A stretch of DNA of 64,000 bases from Acetobacter cerevisiae. GTDB lineage: Bacteria > Pseudomonadota > Alphaproteobacteria > Acetobacterales > Acetobacteraceae. The stretch's first letter is position 1, and every line of letters begins with the position of its first letter. The stretch lies in NCBI RefSeq assembly GCF_001580535.1, contig NZ_LHZA01000150.1, positions 21,703-85,702 of the forward strand. The letters run 5' to 3'. The notes below the pieces were generated by a model. It worked only from the letters and a program-made list of their open reading frames with translations. It was not told where the DNA came from and made no database searches. Position numbers and translations under genes: made by a program. Positions 1 to 8,843 of this stretch are shown in pieces.

Positions 1-1
1 G

Positions 2-811
2 CCGCAGATTGATGGTTACCCGCTGCTCTGGCTGACCATCTGCCTGTTTCTGCTGCCCGGTGTGTGGTTGCAGTTCCACCCACGCTACAGCATTGGTGCA
101 TTTGGCTATGCGGTGTTTTTCACCATGATGCTCGCCGTAAATAACCCGATTACCTATGACGACCTGACACTGACCAACAACTGGATGACCATGGCGGTCG
201 CGTGCGTTCTGCTGGTGCTGGTCTTCCGGGTAATCTTGCCTGCAAACCATCGGCTGGATGCGGCACGACTGGTCTCGTCCCTCACCCGCAGTGTGCAGCG
301 TCTGGCCCTTGCCCCGCAGAACCGGAAGGTGATGTGGGTGGCATGGGAAGGATTCCAGATTCAGAAAATCTCCCGGATGATGATGCGGTTTTCCTTTCTG
401 ACAGACAACGTGGACCGCCGGGGCTATACGGATGCCGCCTTTGCCGCTCTCTCCCTCGGGCGGCTGATTGTCCGGCTGCGCTGGAACGCAGGCCACACCC
501 TGCCCGATGGCCAGACCCATGACATTCTGGAAGAGGCTCTGGGTGCCTTCCGCCACCTGCATCGCGCCCCGCTGGAAACAGCAGCCAGCCTGAGCCTTGC
601 CGCGCAGAAAATCAGCGCTATCCCTGACCACCCCGGCACCGCACTGGCGCGAGACCGTGTTGTGTCCTGCCTTGAACAGGCGGCCTATATCATCCGCTCC
701 GTGCCGGGCTTTTTTGACCGCCACGGCCCGCTACAACTTACGGCAGACATGCCGGGTGCGGATGCGCCTGTTTCTGCCATGGTGCCACAGCGGCATGTGG
801 TGTTTGGGTAA
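2..811 (+). CDS. FUSC family membrane protein, C-terminal part (5' end outside window)
   Basis: The reading frame is open from base 2, so the gene starts upstream of the window and only about 269 C-terminal residues are visible. The visible part begins with hydrophobic segments (DGYPLLWLTI, then AFGYAVFFTMML and MAVACVLLVLVF), followed by a long soluble helical tail. This layout and the conserved TNNWMT stretch fit the fusaric-acid-resistance / aromatic acid exporter (FUSC, AaeB/YccS) family of inner-membrane proteins, which pair with MFP-type adaptor proteins to export aromatic or toxic acids. The substrate cannot be told from this fragment. A GTG at 62 is an internal codon, not the start. 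The gene ends in TAA. Confidence 0.75.
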   Translation, partial: PQIDGYPLLWLTICLFLLPGVWLQFHPRYSIGAFGYAVFFTMMLAVNNPITYDDLTLTNNWMTMAVACVLLVLVFRVILPANHRLDAARLVSSLTRSVQRLALAPQNRKVMWVAWEGFQIQKISRMMMRFSFLTDNVDRRGYTDAAFAALSLGRLIVRLRWNAGHTLPDGQTHDILEEALGAFRHLHRAPLETAASLSLAAQKISAIPDHPGTALARDRVVSCLEQAAYIIRSVPGFFDRHGPLQLTADMPGADAPVSAMVPQRHVVFG

Positions 812-908
812 ACAGAGCAGCAGGAGGCATCCTGCGACGGCTGTGTAATAGTTCCACACAGGGTCGCAGGGTTACTTCTGCCTGTATCGGTTTAAGCGAC
901 TACGAACC

Positions 909-2084
909 TTACTCGGTCACATCAGCCGCAGAACAAGTGGCAGGCGCGTTGACGGGATTGCAGCGCGCAACAGCACCACCGGGGAAGGCAACAGTGTAGT
1001 TGTTCCACGGCGCTGTTTCAAAAGCAGGATAATCCGTGCTGATGATTTGCGCCCCGGACTGAAACGCAATCTCCCGCCGGGTAACATCCCCCTGTCGGGC
1101 TTCTACCGTATTGGCGTCTGAACGGGTTCTGACCAGATAACCCTTTTTAACAAGAGACTGAATATTCTGGAGAGCGGCCGTATTATCAACCGCAGCGCTG
1201 CCGTTACCGGAGCGCCCGACAAAGCCTTCATTCGCTTCCGTAAACGCAGCATCCGGGTCTCCAGGGCGACCATTGGTAAAGACAACGCGGCCGCGCAACG
1301 CCGGGTGCCCGTCCACATAACGCGCCGTATCATGCGGGCGGTCAAACGTGAACACAACCTTGCCACGCCCAAAGGCCAGAGCAGGCCAGCCACGTTTTAA
1401 AATAGCCTCCTCCAGCGTGGCATAGGAACCGCGCACATCATCGGGGGTCAGAATATTTTCCCGACCGAAGACGGACAGCAATTCCGCATCCAGCTTGTCA
1501 TACGTCGCTTTGGTAAACTGCTCGGGCTGGGTGAAGGGGAGCTTGCCGCCGGGCAGCGGTACATCCTGCTTGGTCTCCAGATCAATATAGAGCGGCAGAT
1601 GATTGGGGTGTGCGTCTGACCATTCTTTGATCATCGTCAAACACTGGCGCAAAGGCTCACAACTGGACCGCTGATCAATATCCACAATATGCATGACCTT
1701 GAAGTCTGTGCCCTGCTTATCGGTCGCATCACTCTGGTCCGCATCCGGGGTGAAGCCTGCCTTTTTCTCCCACGCCACGCCGCGCGGGTGCGCGTAACGT
1801 TTGCCCGAACTATCGGCATAAATATCAATCTCAAGCTGGCGCACGCCCCCATCCAGCTGAGATTTCAATGAACCGTGCTGATAATCCAGTGCGTTTGCCA
1901 TCTCTGCCGACTGGCTCTTCAACCAGGCGAGTGTGGTGGGAGAGAGGCTGCGACGATAGCTGTTGTGCGTGCCGATCACCTGAATCTGGTTCATTTTGAG
2001 GGTGTCGTCCGCAAAACTTGCGGGGGTTGACAAAACAGAAAAAGCACAGAGGAGCGCAGGAAACGCACAAAAAACCGGTTTCAT
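909..2084 (-). CDS. Secreted Ca2+-dependent phosphoinositide phospholipase C-like protein
   Basis: The 391-residue protein starts with a clear Sec signal peptide (MKPVFCAF..., cleavage probably after ASFA near residue 25). The mature part opens with IQVIGTHNSY, the catalytic-histidine motif of the phosphatidylinositol-specific PLC X domain, followed by MHIVDID and an LETK motif, in the order seen in the PI-PLC-C1 family. Such enzymes cleave phosphoinositides or related glycerophospho-headgroups. Since few bacteria make phosphatidylinositol, the substrate may come from a host or from yeast (inference). The gene is transcribed divergently from a TonB receptor and shares a 365-base upstream region with it. 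Family assignment is firm; substrate is unknown. Confidence 0.8.
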   Translation of the reverse strand: MKPVFCAFPALLCAFSVLSTPASFADDTLKMNQIQVIGTHNSYRRSLSPTTLAWLKSQSAEMANALDYQHGSLKSQLDGGVRQLEIDIYADSSGKRYAHPRGVAWEKKAGFTPDADQSDATDKQGTDFKVMHIVDIDQRSSCEPLRQCLTMIKEWSDAHPNHLPLYIDLETKQDVPLPGGKLPFTQPEQFTKATYDKLDAELLSVFGRENILTPDDVRGSYATLEEAILKRGWPALAFGRGKVVFTFDRPHDTARYVDGHPALRGRVVFTNGRPGDPDAAFTEANEGFVGRSGNGSAAVDNTAALQNIQSLVKKGYLVRTRSDANTVEARQGDVTRREIAFQSGAQIISTDYPAFETAPWNNYTVAFPGGAVARCNPVNAPATCSAADVTE

Positions 2085-2229
2085 GGAAATGTCCCATTTC
2101 AGCAGGATGAGAACGGACTCTGTCTATGGGAGGCCGATGGCCCGCATGGAATAAGAATGAGGGCGCTGGAAGTAAAGAAACCACTCCTCTTTTTCATATT
2201 TATTTCACAAACCATTATCTACAGGTTCT

Positions 2230-2245
2230 ATGAAATAAATTTCAT
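2230..2245. promoter_or_regulatory. Perfect inverted repeat ATGAAAT-N2-ATTTCAT in divergent promoter region
   Basis: A 7-bp perfect inverted repeat with a 2-base spacer lies in the AT-rich 2085-2449 region between the divergent phospholipase and TonB-receptor genes. Its size and symmetry suit a dimeric repressor. I cannot match it to a known operator consensus, and it is not a clear Fur box. Confidence 0.3.
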
Positions 2246-2449
2246 TTTTTAACCAGGACAAGACAAATACAAATCGATAAACATTTATGAAACTTATATT
2301 ACGAACAAGGAATCATTCTTTTGCCGGGGCGTGAATCTTTGTAAGGGGTGAATCATTCGAAATTCCTATGACTGAAGGATGCCCACAACCATGTCCGTAT
2401 GCCGCAGTCAGCTGGTGCTGTTCCACGAATGTCCCGGAAAAATTTCCTT

Positions 2450-4792
2450 ATGAAGAAAACACTTTTTAAGTTTGTTTTGTGTTGCGGCATCGTCCTTCCA
2501 TGCGAGGCATGGGCGGAAACAGAGAGCGCCAAACCTGCGGAGCATAAACCCAGACAGGCCCCCCATAAGGCCGCGCCGCCCCGCACTCTCAAGGTCACAA
2601 AAAAGTCTGGGAACCATGCAGAGTCTGGCCTGGAATCCGTGATGGTGACAGCCCAGCGCCGGGCAGAAAACAACCAGAATGTGCCGATTTCCATCCAGCA
2701 CATTGATGGTAAAACGCTTGCAAACGCTGGTTATACCGCCCTGACCGACCTGCAATATCTGGCACCCGGCGTGCAGTATGACCCAACACAGGGTGCCGCT
2801 TTTCAGATCCGTGGTGTTGGCAGCGAATCTTTTGACTTTTCCAATGCAAAGTCCGTCAGCGTGGTGGTGGATGATGTTGTGATGGATGCCCAGCGCGCCA
2901 ACGGGATGATTGGCATGGTGGATATCAACAATGTTGATATCATGATGGGCCCGCAGGGTACGCTGTTTGGCATGAACTCCACCTCTGGTGTGATTGCCGT
3001 GACAACCGGAAAACCGGTACTGAACAAACTGACAGCCCGCACCAGTGCCAGCTATGGTGAACATAACGAGCGCATTCTCAATGCAACCGTTAATATTCCG
3101 CTGGGCAGTAAGGCCGCTTTCCGTATTTCCGGTTTTGACAATGCGCAGGACGGCTTTGGCCGCAATGTGGTGCTGAACAAGCTGGTCGGCTCAACCAATG
3201 AATATGGTGGCCGTGCCAAATTCTATGTCGAACCCACAGATAATCTGGATATTACCCTACAGGGCGATTACGCCCACCATTGGGATAGCAGCGTGCGGAC
3301 CCCTGTGGGTGGGCAGAGTGCCGCAGTGACATCTGAACTCAATTCTCTGGGTATCTACCCCAATGCAAAGAACGCGGACACGGCTGACCCCATCTATGGT
3401 AATATTGTTTCAGAAGAATATGGTGCGGCTCTGAAGATCCACACCAAAATTGGTGAAAACGACCTTAATTTTATTAGTGCATGGCGTCAGTCACTCTATA
3501 ACAACAACACGCCGGTCGATCTGGTTCCGCTCGATGTCTCTGCTTATTATCCCTATAACTTTGGCAGCCTGACGACACGCAAGTTCAGCGATGAAATTCG
3601 CTTTTCATCCCCCAAAGGGCATTTTCTGGAATGGCTTGCCGGTGGGTTCTTCAACCGCCTTGATGCCCGCCAGACACAGTATCAGTGGGGCACGGCAGGG
3701 GACCCGCTCTATGTTGACGGGGTTCCGGCACAGAACCTGTATAACAACTCCGGTGCGGTCGGGCAGAGTGGGAATACCTCTCTTTTCCAGTCCCGCAATG
3801 AGTCTCTGGCGGCCTTTGGTCAGCTGAAGTTCAATATTTCCCGCCACTTTGATATTGCGATCAGTGGGCGTTACACCCATGACAAAAACTCGCAGGGGCT
3901 GAGCTTTATCAATACGGACGCTCAGGCTGTCACGGGATATAATCCGACCTTTACCCCGACCCATAACGCGCCCGTTTACCCGTGGGGCCAGATGACGGGG
4001 CAAAACTTCTCAGGCCGCATTTCGCCTGAATACCACTTCAACCCCAATGTCATGGCCTATTTTACCTTCTCCACGGGCTACAAACCGGCAGGCATCGCTT
4101 TTGTGGGGAACAATTACGACCCCTACCACAAGGAAACCGTTAAATCCTACGAAGTCGGCATGAAGTCTGAATGGATGCACCATAAGCTGCGTCTGAACAT
4201 GGACGTGTTCCGTGAAGACTTTACCGATTTTCAGGCGACTGTGCTGACCCCTGTTCCGGCAGGAAATGGCACCACTATTCTGACAAGTGCTATCGGGAAT
4301 GCCGGCGGACTGGTCAGTCAGGGTGTGGAAGGTAATGTTGCCTACAGACCGATTCCGGATCTGACGCTCTCGGGTTCTGTCTCTTTTACCGATGCCCATT
4401 TTACGGACTACGTTGCCAGCACAAAAGCCAACTATACCAATACACGCCTGACCAATGCGCCGGTCTGGTCCGCCAATGCCTTTATTGACTACCACCATGA
4501 CCTGACACCGCACCTTGGCGTGCAGGCACACCTTGATTACGCCTATCGGGGCACGACATGGACCGTAACCGGGCAGCCTGATTATTCAAAAGTTCCGGCT
4601 TATAGCCTCGTCAACCTGCGCGTCAGCCTGCTGCCGCTTAACAAGCGCCTTCAGGTTGGGCTGTATGTGCGGAACATGTTCAACCAGTATTTCTCCACCG
4701 GCTACCAGCTTTACGGGACGGCAGGGTATCTGCACTACACCTCCCCCGATGCCCGTCGCACCATCGGCGGCTTTATCAACTTCAGCTACTAA
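2450..4792 (+). CDS. TonB-dependent outer-membrane receptor
   Basis: From ATG 2450 the product is about 780 residues. That start gives a classic signal peptide (MKKTLFKFVLCCGIVLP...AWA); in-frame ATGs at 2399 and 2429 would place extra residues before it. After a Lys/Pro/His-rich linker comes the TonB-box-like ESVMVTAQRR, then the plug domain (NVPISIQ..., IRGVGSES, MMGPQGTLFGMNS) and a long beta-barrel ending in FINFSY with a terminal aromatic residue. These receptors take up siderophores, cobalamin or other scarce ligands using TonB energy. The plug with the GTLFGMN signature resembles the iron-complex/outer-membrane receptor class with unknown substrate. The neighbouring divergent phospholipase may share regulation. 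A hairpin follows the stop. Confidence 0.88.
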   Translation: MKKTLFKFVLCCGIVLPCEAWAETESAKPAEHKPRQAPHKAAPPRTLKVTKKSGNHAESGLESVMVTAQRRAENNQNVPISIQHIDGKTLANAGYTALTDLQYLAPGVQYDPTQGAAFQIRGVGSESFDFSNAKSVSVVVDDVVMDAQRANGMIGMVDINNVDIMMGPQGTLFGMNSTSGVIAVTTGKPVLNKLTARTSASYGEHNERILNATVNIPLGSKAAFRISGFDNAQDGFGRNVVLNKLVGSTNEYGGRAKFYVEPTDNLDITLQGDYAHHWDSSVRTPVGGQSAAVTSELNSLGIYPNAKNADTADPIYGNIVSEEYGAALKIHTKIGENDLNFISAWRQSLYNNNTPVDLVPLDVSAYYPYNFGSLTTRKFSDEIRFSSPKGHFLEWLAGGFFNRLDARQTQYQWGTAGDPLYVDGVPAQNLYNNSGAVGQSGNTSLFQSRNESLAAFGQLKFNISRHFDIAISGRYTHDKNSQGLSFINTDAQAVTGYNPTFTPTHNAPVYPWGQMTGQNFSGRISPEYHFNPNVMAYFTFSTGYKPAGIAFVGNNYDPYHKETVKSYEVGMKSEWMHHKLRLNMDVFREDFTDFQATVLTPVPAGNGTTILTSAIGNAGGLVSQGVEGNVAYRPIPDLTLSGSVSFTDAHFTDYVASTKANYTNTRLTNAPVWSANAFIDYHHDLTPHLGVQAHLDYAYRGTTWTVTGQPDYSKVPAYSLVNLRVSLLPLNKRLQVGLYVRNMFNQYFSTGYQLYGTAGYLHYTSPDARRTIGGFINFSY

Positions 4793-4804
4793 GCTGCGCT
4801 CTCG

Positions 4805-4840
4805 GCAGGCGTTCATCCTTTTAAGAAGGAGGCCGCCTGC
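4805..4840. terminator. Stem-loop after TonB receptor gene
   Basis: GCAGGCG (4805-4811) pairs with CGCCTGC (4834-4840), with an inner TCCTT/AAGGA stem. It sits between two convergent genes. There is no good T-run, so it is a weak intrinsic terminator or an RNA-end hairpin. Confidence 0.5.
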
Positions 4841-4850
4841 TGGTTCTGCT

Positions 4851-5933
4851 TTACCCTAAAACAGCGTTTCCCTGTGGGCCAAGACTCAGAACATGCGCCA
4901 GATGGTCCCGTTCAATCTCGAACGGGCTGTCCCAGCTTTCGGTTTCAGTGCAGAGTTTTCCACGGATTTCGTAATAGTCCAGCCCGCGCAGCCCGGCGAT
5001 GAAATAGAAAAACGTATCCGGCATGTTCCCCGGTGCCAGATTGATAATTCTGGTGCCTTTGCGGCAGAACATGATGTTGGTCATCGCCGCGCCCATCACA
5101 CCCACAACGCAGTCTGCATTTTTAAACAGTTTTATCTGCTCCAGCAGAGTCAGTTCTGCGGGGTCCAGACACAAAAAGCCCTGTTCCTGCAAAAAGGCGA
5201 TCAGGCCCTCTTCATTTTGAATGGTTCTGCCGCGATTTTTGCGCGTGAGATACAGCCTGCGCGCCTGCGCGCCGGGCACGCAGGCCACCATGTCATCCGT
5301 GCGGGAGAAAGCCAGCGGCGACATGTAAACGCCGTGATTGGTCAGACCATCCACCACCACCAGTTCCTTGAAAAAGGCGACATCCTGCACGCCCATTTCA
5401 TGGTAGAGCGCCACAAAGGACGTGCTGAGCGCCACACTATCCCGCAGCACGCGGGCAAAATTGCCACTCAGGCGCGGCACGACAAGGGAGCAAAGCGGCA
5501 AATGCTCTTCTGCCAGCCAGAGTTTTGGCAGGAGTTCGACCATCCAGTGCCCGTAATTCTGTTCCCCGCGTTTGCGGAGCAGCAGGGAGGATGGGGTCAC
5601 CACCTGCACGGTCTGCGCCTGCTCGGCGTGCAGGATCTGGGCCAGCCCCTGTGCACATTCTTCCGGCGTGTGCTGGGCGATGCTTTGCTGCACCAGCTTT
5701 TTGTCCTGCGTAAACACCAGACCTTCCAGCGTGACATACACATCAAACAGCTTGGTCAGGCGGACAGTGCCTGCGGGAAACGCGCCGGTAAACCAGCCGG
5801 GGCGCATGGCGTCCAGAATATGCGGCGGGATGGTGGAGGGGTTGAGCACACGCGGGGGAGCAAGCTGAAACGCCGGAGAGGGAACGTCTGCCACGGGCAC
5901 TCTGTGCAGGCTCTGGATATCCACCACGTCCAC
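4851..5933 (-). CDS. Glycosyltransferase family 61 protein
   Basis: The 360-residue protein has the hallmarks of the GT61 / DUF563 family: a central NYGHWMVELLPKLW block (family pattern N-Y-x-H-W), a YLTRKNRGRTI stretch, and a C-terminal GVMGAAMTNIMFCRKGT...INLAP block where the donor sugar nucleotide is expected to bind. Family members transfer sugars to polysaccharides or glycoproteins; acceptor and sugar are not predictable here. The start is a GTG preceded by GGGAG about 9 bases upstream. It is divergent from the small NPDV-repeat protein, whose repeats also occur fused to glycosyltransferases, which hints at a shared surface-glycan role (inference). Confidence 0.8.
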   Translation of the reverse strand: MDVVDIQSLHRVPVADVPSPAFQLAPPRVLNPSTIPPHILDAMRPGWFTGAFPAGTVRLTKLFDVYVTLEGLVFTQDKKLVQQSIAQHTPEECAQGLAQILHAEQAQTVQVVTPSSLLLRKRGEQNYGHWMVELLPKLWLAEEHLPLCSLVVPRLSGNFARVLRDSVALSTSFVALYHEMGVQDVAFFKELVVVDGLTNHGVYMSPLAFSRTDDMVACVPGAQARRLYLTRKNRGRTIQNEEGLIAFLQEQGFLCLDPAELTLLEQIKLFKNADCVVGVMGAAMTNIMFCRKGTRIINLAPGNMPDTFFYFIAGLRGLDYYEIRGKLCTETESWDSPFEIERDHLAHVLSLGPQGNAVLG

Positions 5934-6105
5934 TTTTGTGCGCTCCCCTCTTTCCCGGCTGAGAGACTGTGATGCGGGTTTAACGGCCTTTCTGCAACAG
6001 TCTGGCCCAACGTGTCAGCCATTCCTGTGGGCAGCGTTGTGGCTTGCCCGGCTTAATCCGCTGTCATACTTTAAGGAAATATTAATATCTGACAGAGGAG
6101 AGCGC

Positions 6106-6555
6106 ATGATCCCGTATTCCTTTCTCTCCAGAACTCTTGGCTTGTCTGCCGAGCAGGCTGATGAACACTCTGTGACGGTCCCCCACTCTCTGCTGCTTTT
6201 GCTAATTGAAAACTATCTGCGGCATCAGCCGTTTGATGAAGATGCCTACCTGCGCACCAATCCAGATGTGGCGGACGCCATCCGGGCCGGACACATATCC
6301 TCCGCGCAGGAGCACTATGCCACGCGTGGCTATTGGGAAGAGCGGGACGGAGCAGCCCCTCCCTTTTGTGAAGACTGGTATCTGCGCCAGAACCCGGACG
6401 TGGCCATTGCCGTCCAGCTTGGGGAATGCCCCTCCGGTGCCGCGCATTATAACCATTACGGACGGAAGGAAGGACGCTGCCCCAGCCCGGAGCAGGCGGA
6501 CCTCTACACCACATGGCGTACCTTTACTGCGCCACCGCCACGTCAGGCCGCCTGA
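6106..6555 (+). CDS. Small protein with two NPDV-type repeats
   Basis: I chose ATG 6106 because GAGGAG lies just upstream; a longer frame opens at 5938 but has no support. The 149-residue product has no signal peptide. It carries two copies of a repeat of about 37 residues (45-81 and 88-124), pattern Y-L-R-x-N-P-D-V-A-x-A followed by a G, an HY pair and a G-x-x-E-x-R end. Similar repeats are found appended to bacterial glycosyltransferases and secreted surface proteins, but their biochemical role is not established. Here they stand alone, divergent from a GT61 glycosyltransferase. Function is unknown. Confidence 0.65.
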   Translation: MIPYSFLSRTLGLSAEQADEHSVTVPHSLLLLLIENYLRHQPFDEDAYLRTNPDVADAIRAGHISSAQEHYATRGYWEERDGAAPPFCEDWYLRQNPDVAIAVQLGECPSGAAHYNHYGRKEGRCPSPEQADLYTTWRTFTAPPPRQAA

Positions 6556-6609
6556 GAGGACAGACCCTCTAGCCATAAACCAGCGACCACGATACGGTCT
6601 GCCGCATCC

Positions 6610-7773
6610 ATGAAAACCGATCGTTCCTTCCTGCCCAGACTGAGTCTGGCGCTTTTCCTTTCCTACCTCAGCGTGGCGTTGTCTCTGACAGCCGTGCCGG
6701 TGTACGTCATGTCCTGGCCGGGGTTCAGCAACGTGCTGGCCGGTCTGGCTGTGGGCATTCCGTTTCTCTCCACCATTTTTACCCGTAATTATGCCGGGCA
6801 GATTGCCGATGCCTCGGGCGGCCACCGCTGCATGCGGCGTGGACTGGTGCTGTACGCGCTGGCCTGCGGGCTTTGCCTGCTCTCCACCCTGCCCGCCCTT
6901 CCCCCATTCGGGCGCTATGGCGTGCTGATTGCCGGGCGACTTTTATTGGGACTAGGGGAGAGCCTGTGCATTGTCGGCATGATGGGCTGGGGCATTGGTC
7001 TGGCCGGGCAACCGCAGGCAGGCCGGGTGATGGCCTGGACCGGGGCCGCCATGTATGGCGCGTTTGCTGTGGGGGGACCGGTGGGGCTGATTGTGTATCA
7101 GCACTTCAGTTTTGCCATCCTGATGGCGGTGAGCGCTGCTCTGCCGTTAGTGGGGCTGGTGCTGATCAGCACATTGCCTGCTGCCCCTCTGCATACAGGG
7201 CATCGGGAACCGTTCTGGGCCATTCTGAACAAAATCCGCTGGCCGGGGCTGGCTGTTGCCTTGCAGGGAATTGGGTTTGCAGCCCTCGGGGCCTTCCTCT
7301 CTCTGCGGTTTTTGCAGGCGGGATGGTCTTATGCCGGGTGGGGGCTGACCTGCTTTGGCGTGGCCTTTGTGGCTATGCGTTTGCTGTGCGGACATCTGCC
7401 TGACCGGATCGGCGGGCTGAAAGTGGCCCTTCCGTCCCTGTTAGTGGAAGCCGTCGGGCTGGCATTGATCTGGGGGGCGCACTCGCCGGAAGTCGCATTA
7501 ATTGGCGCGTTTCTCACGGGAGCAGGTTGCTCCATGGTCTACCCCTCGCTGGGGGTGGAAGTGGTGCATCTGGTGCCCGCCCCCATGCGCAGCACAGCGC
7601 TTGGCGGGTTTTCCGCGTTTCAGGATCTGGCCTACGCCGCCACCGGGCCGCTGGCCGGGTTTCTGGCAGACCGCAGCGGTTATGCCGAAGTCTTCCTGCT
7701 GGGCAGCCTGTGCGCCATGTTGGGAGCAGGCCTTGTGTGCCTACTGCTGGCGCTGAAGCCTCAGAGCCGCTGA
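6610..7773 (+). CDS. MFS transporter, YfcJ/YhhS-like
   Basis: The 387-residue protein has about 12 hydrophobic segments. It carries the MFS motif between helices 2 and 3 (RNYAGQIADASGGHR), a GRLLLGLGES stretch in helix 4, and a second-half GHLPDRIGG loop. The GAGCSMVYPSLGVEVV and TALGGFSAFQDLAYAATGPLAG blocks match the E. coli YfcJ/YhhS subgroup closely from memory. These proteins are drug or sugar efflux-type proton antiporters of unsure substrate. Its 3' end overlaps the convergent hydratase gene by 13 bases. Confidence 0.85.
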   Translation: MKTDRSFLPRLSLALFLSYLSVALSLTAVPVYVMSWPGFSNVLAGLAVGIPFLSTIFTRNYAGQIADASGGHRCMRRGLVLYALACGLCLLSTLPALPPFGRYGVLIAGRLLLGLGESLCIVGMMGWGIGLAGQPQAGRVMAWTGAAMYGAFAVGGPVGLIVYQHFSFAILMAVSAALPLVGLVLISTLPAAPLHTGHREPFWAILNKIRWPGLAVALQGIGFAALGAFLSLRFLQAGWSYAGWGLTCFGVAFVAMRLLCGHLPDRIGGLKVALPSLLVEAVGLALIWGAHSPEVALIGAFLTGAGCSMVYPSLGVEVVHLVPAPMRSTALGGFSAFQDLAYAATGPLAGFLADRSGYAEVFLLGSLCAMLGAGLVCLLLALKPQSR

Positions 7774-8783
7774 AAGCAGCGCGCGACCTCGTCCGGGTTG
7801 ACCTCATCCAGCGTCGCGGGCTGCCAGCGCGGCGCGTTGTCCTTGTCGATCAGCTTGGCGCGCACCCCTTCCAGAAAATCCGGGCGAGGCATCAGGTGGC
7901 TGACCAGCGTGGTTTCCTGCACAAAGGCGTCATCCAGTGACTCCAGCGTGCGCGCCCGGTGCCATGCGGCCCATGTGATCTGAAGAGAAAACGGGCACAG
8001 GCGGGAAAGCGCCTCATGGTCCTGCCGGGCGGCTTCACTGCCGTCGGCCTCCAGATTGTGCAGGACCTGCGCCAGATCGGGCGCATTGTAGCATGCCTCC
8101 ACCGCATGTTCCGGGGCGGCGGGGACGGGTTGGGCGAGCGTTGCCAGCATATCCGGCACCGGCTGAGTGGCGAGTTGCGTGACAAGATCCGGCAGGCTGC
8201 CGGATGGCAGCAGATAATCCGCAAACCCGTTCTGGACTGCCTGAGCCCCGGTCATCCGCTCCCCAAGCAGTGCCAGCCGCAAGCCGGAAAGGCCGGGCAT
8301 CTGGGCGAGAATCCACGAGCCCCCGGCGTCCGGCGTAATGCCAATGCCAGTTTCCGGCATGGCGAGCACAGACCGCTCCGTAACCACCCGATACGGCACA
8401 TGGCCGCCCAGCCCGATGCCACCGCCCATAGCGATCCCATCCAGCAGCGAGACAATCGGTTTCGTGTAAGCCGCAATCTGCCGCATGACGCCATACACCC
8501 GGGTAATTTTCCGCACCCCGGCCTCTGGTCCTTCCACGCGGATCAGATCGCTCAAAGCGCGCAGATCGCCTCCGGAGCAGAAGGCTCGCGGGCTTGTGCT
8601 GTCCAGCAGCAGCAGCGTGACGTCCGGGTCCTCTTCCCAGGCCTCCAGCACACGGGCGATGCCCTCCGCCATCTCCAGATCCACCGCATTAAGCTTGGCC
8701 GGCCGGTCCAGCCGGATGCGGCCCACCGGCCCTATCCGTTCTGTTTTGACGGTCGGCGTGCCGGAAAGGAGGGCTTCAGTCAT
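7761..8783 (-). CDS. Enoyl-CoA hydratase/isomerase family protein (3-hydroxyisobutyryl-CoA hydrolase-like)
   Basis: The ATG at 8783 gives a 340-residue protein (MTEALLSG...); the frame stays open upstream, but that part overlaps the flavin reductase gene. The crotonase fold is marked by FCSGGDLRALSD (oxyanion-hole strand), the LLDGIAMGGGIGLGGH block, and MPETGIGITPDAGGSW. Length near 340 and the PDAGGSW block with a long C-terminal helical tail favour the 3-hydroxyisobutyryl-CoA hydrolase subgroup (valine degradation) over the roughly 260-residue true hydratases. Substrate remains uncertain. It is divergent from the flavin reductase at 8844 and overlaps the MFS gene at its 3' end. Confidence 0.82.
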   Translation of the reverse strand: MTEALLSGTPTVKTERIGPVGRIRLDRPAKLNAVDLEMAEGIARVLEAWEEDPDVTLLLLDSTSPRAFCSGGDLRALSDLIRVEGPEAGVRKITRVYGVMRQIAAYTKPIVSLLDGIAMGGGIGLGGHVPYRVVTERSVLAMPETGIGITPDAGGSWILAQMPGLSGLRLALLGERMTGAQAVQNGFADYLLPSGSLPDLVTQLATQPVPDMLATLAQPVPAAPEHAVEACYNAPDLAQVLHNLEADGSEAARQDHEALSRLCPFSLQITWAAWHRARTLESLDDAFVQETTLVSHLMPRPDFLEGVRAKLIDKDNAPRWQPATLDEVNPDEVARCFQRL

Positions 8784-8843
8784 TGCTTTCCTCTTATATT
8801 CATGCACAAAACACTGCGTCTGGAGTGGGATGAAGGAGAGCAG

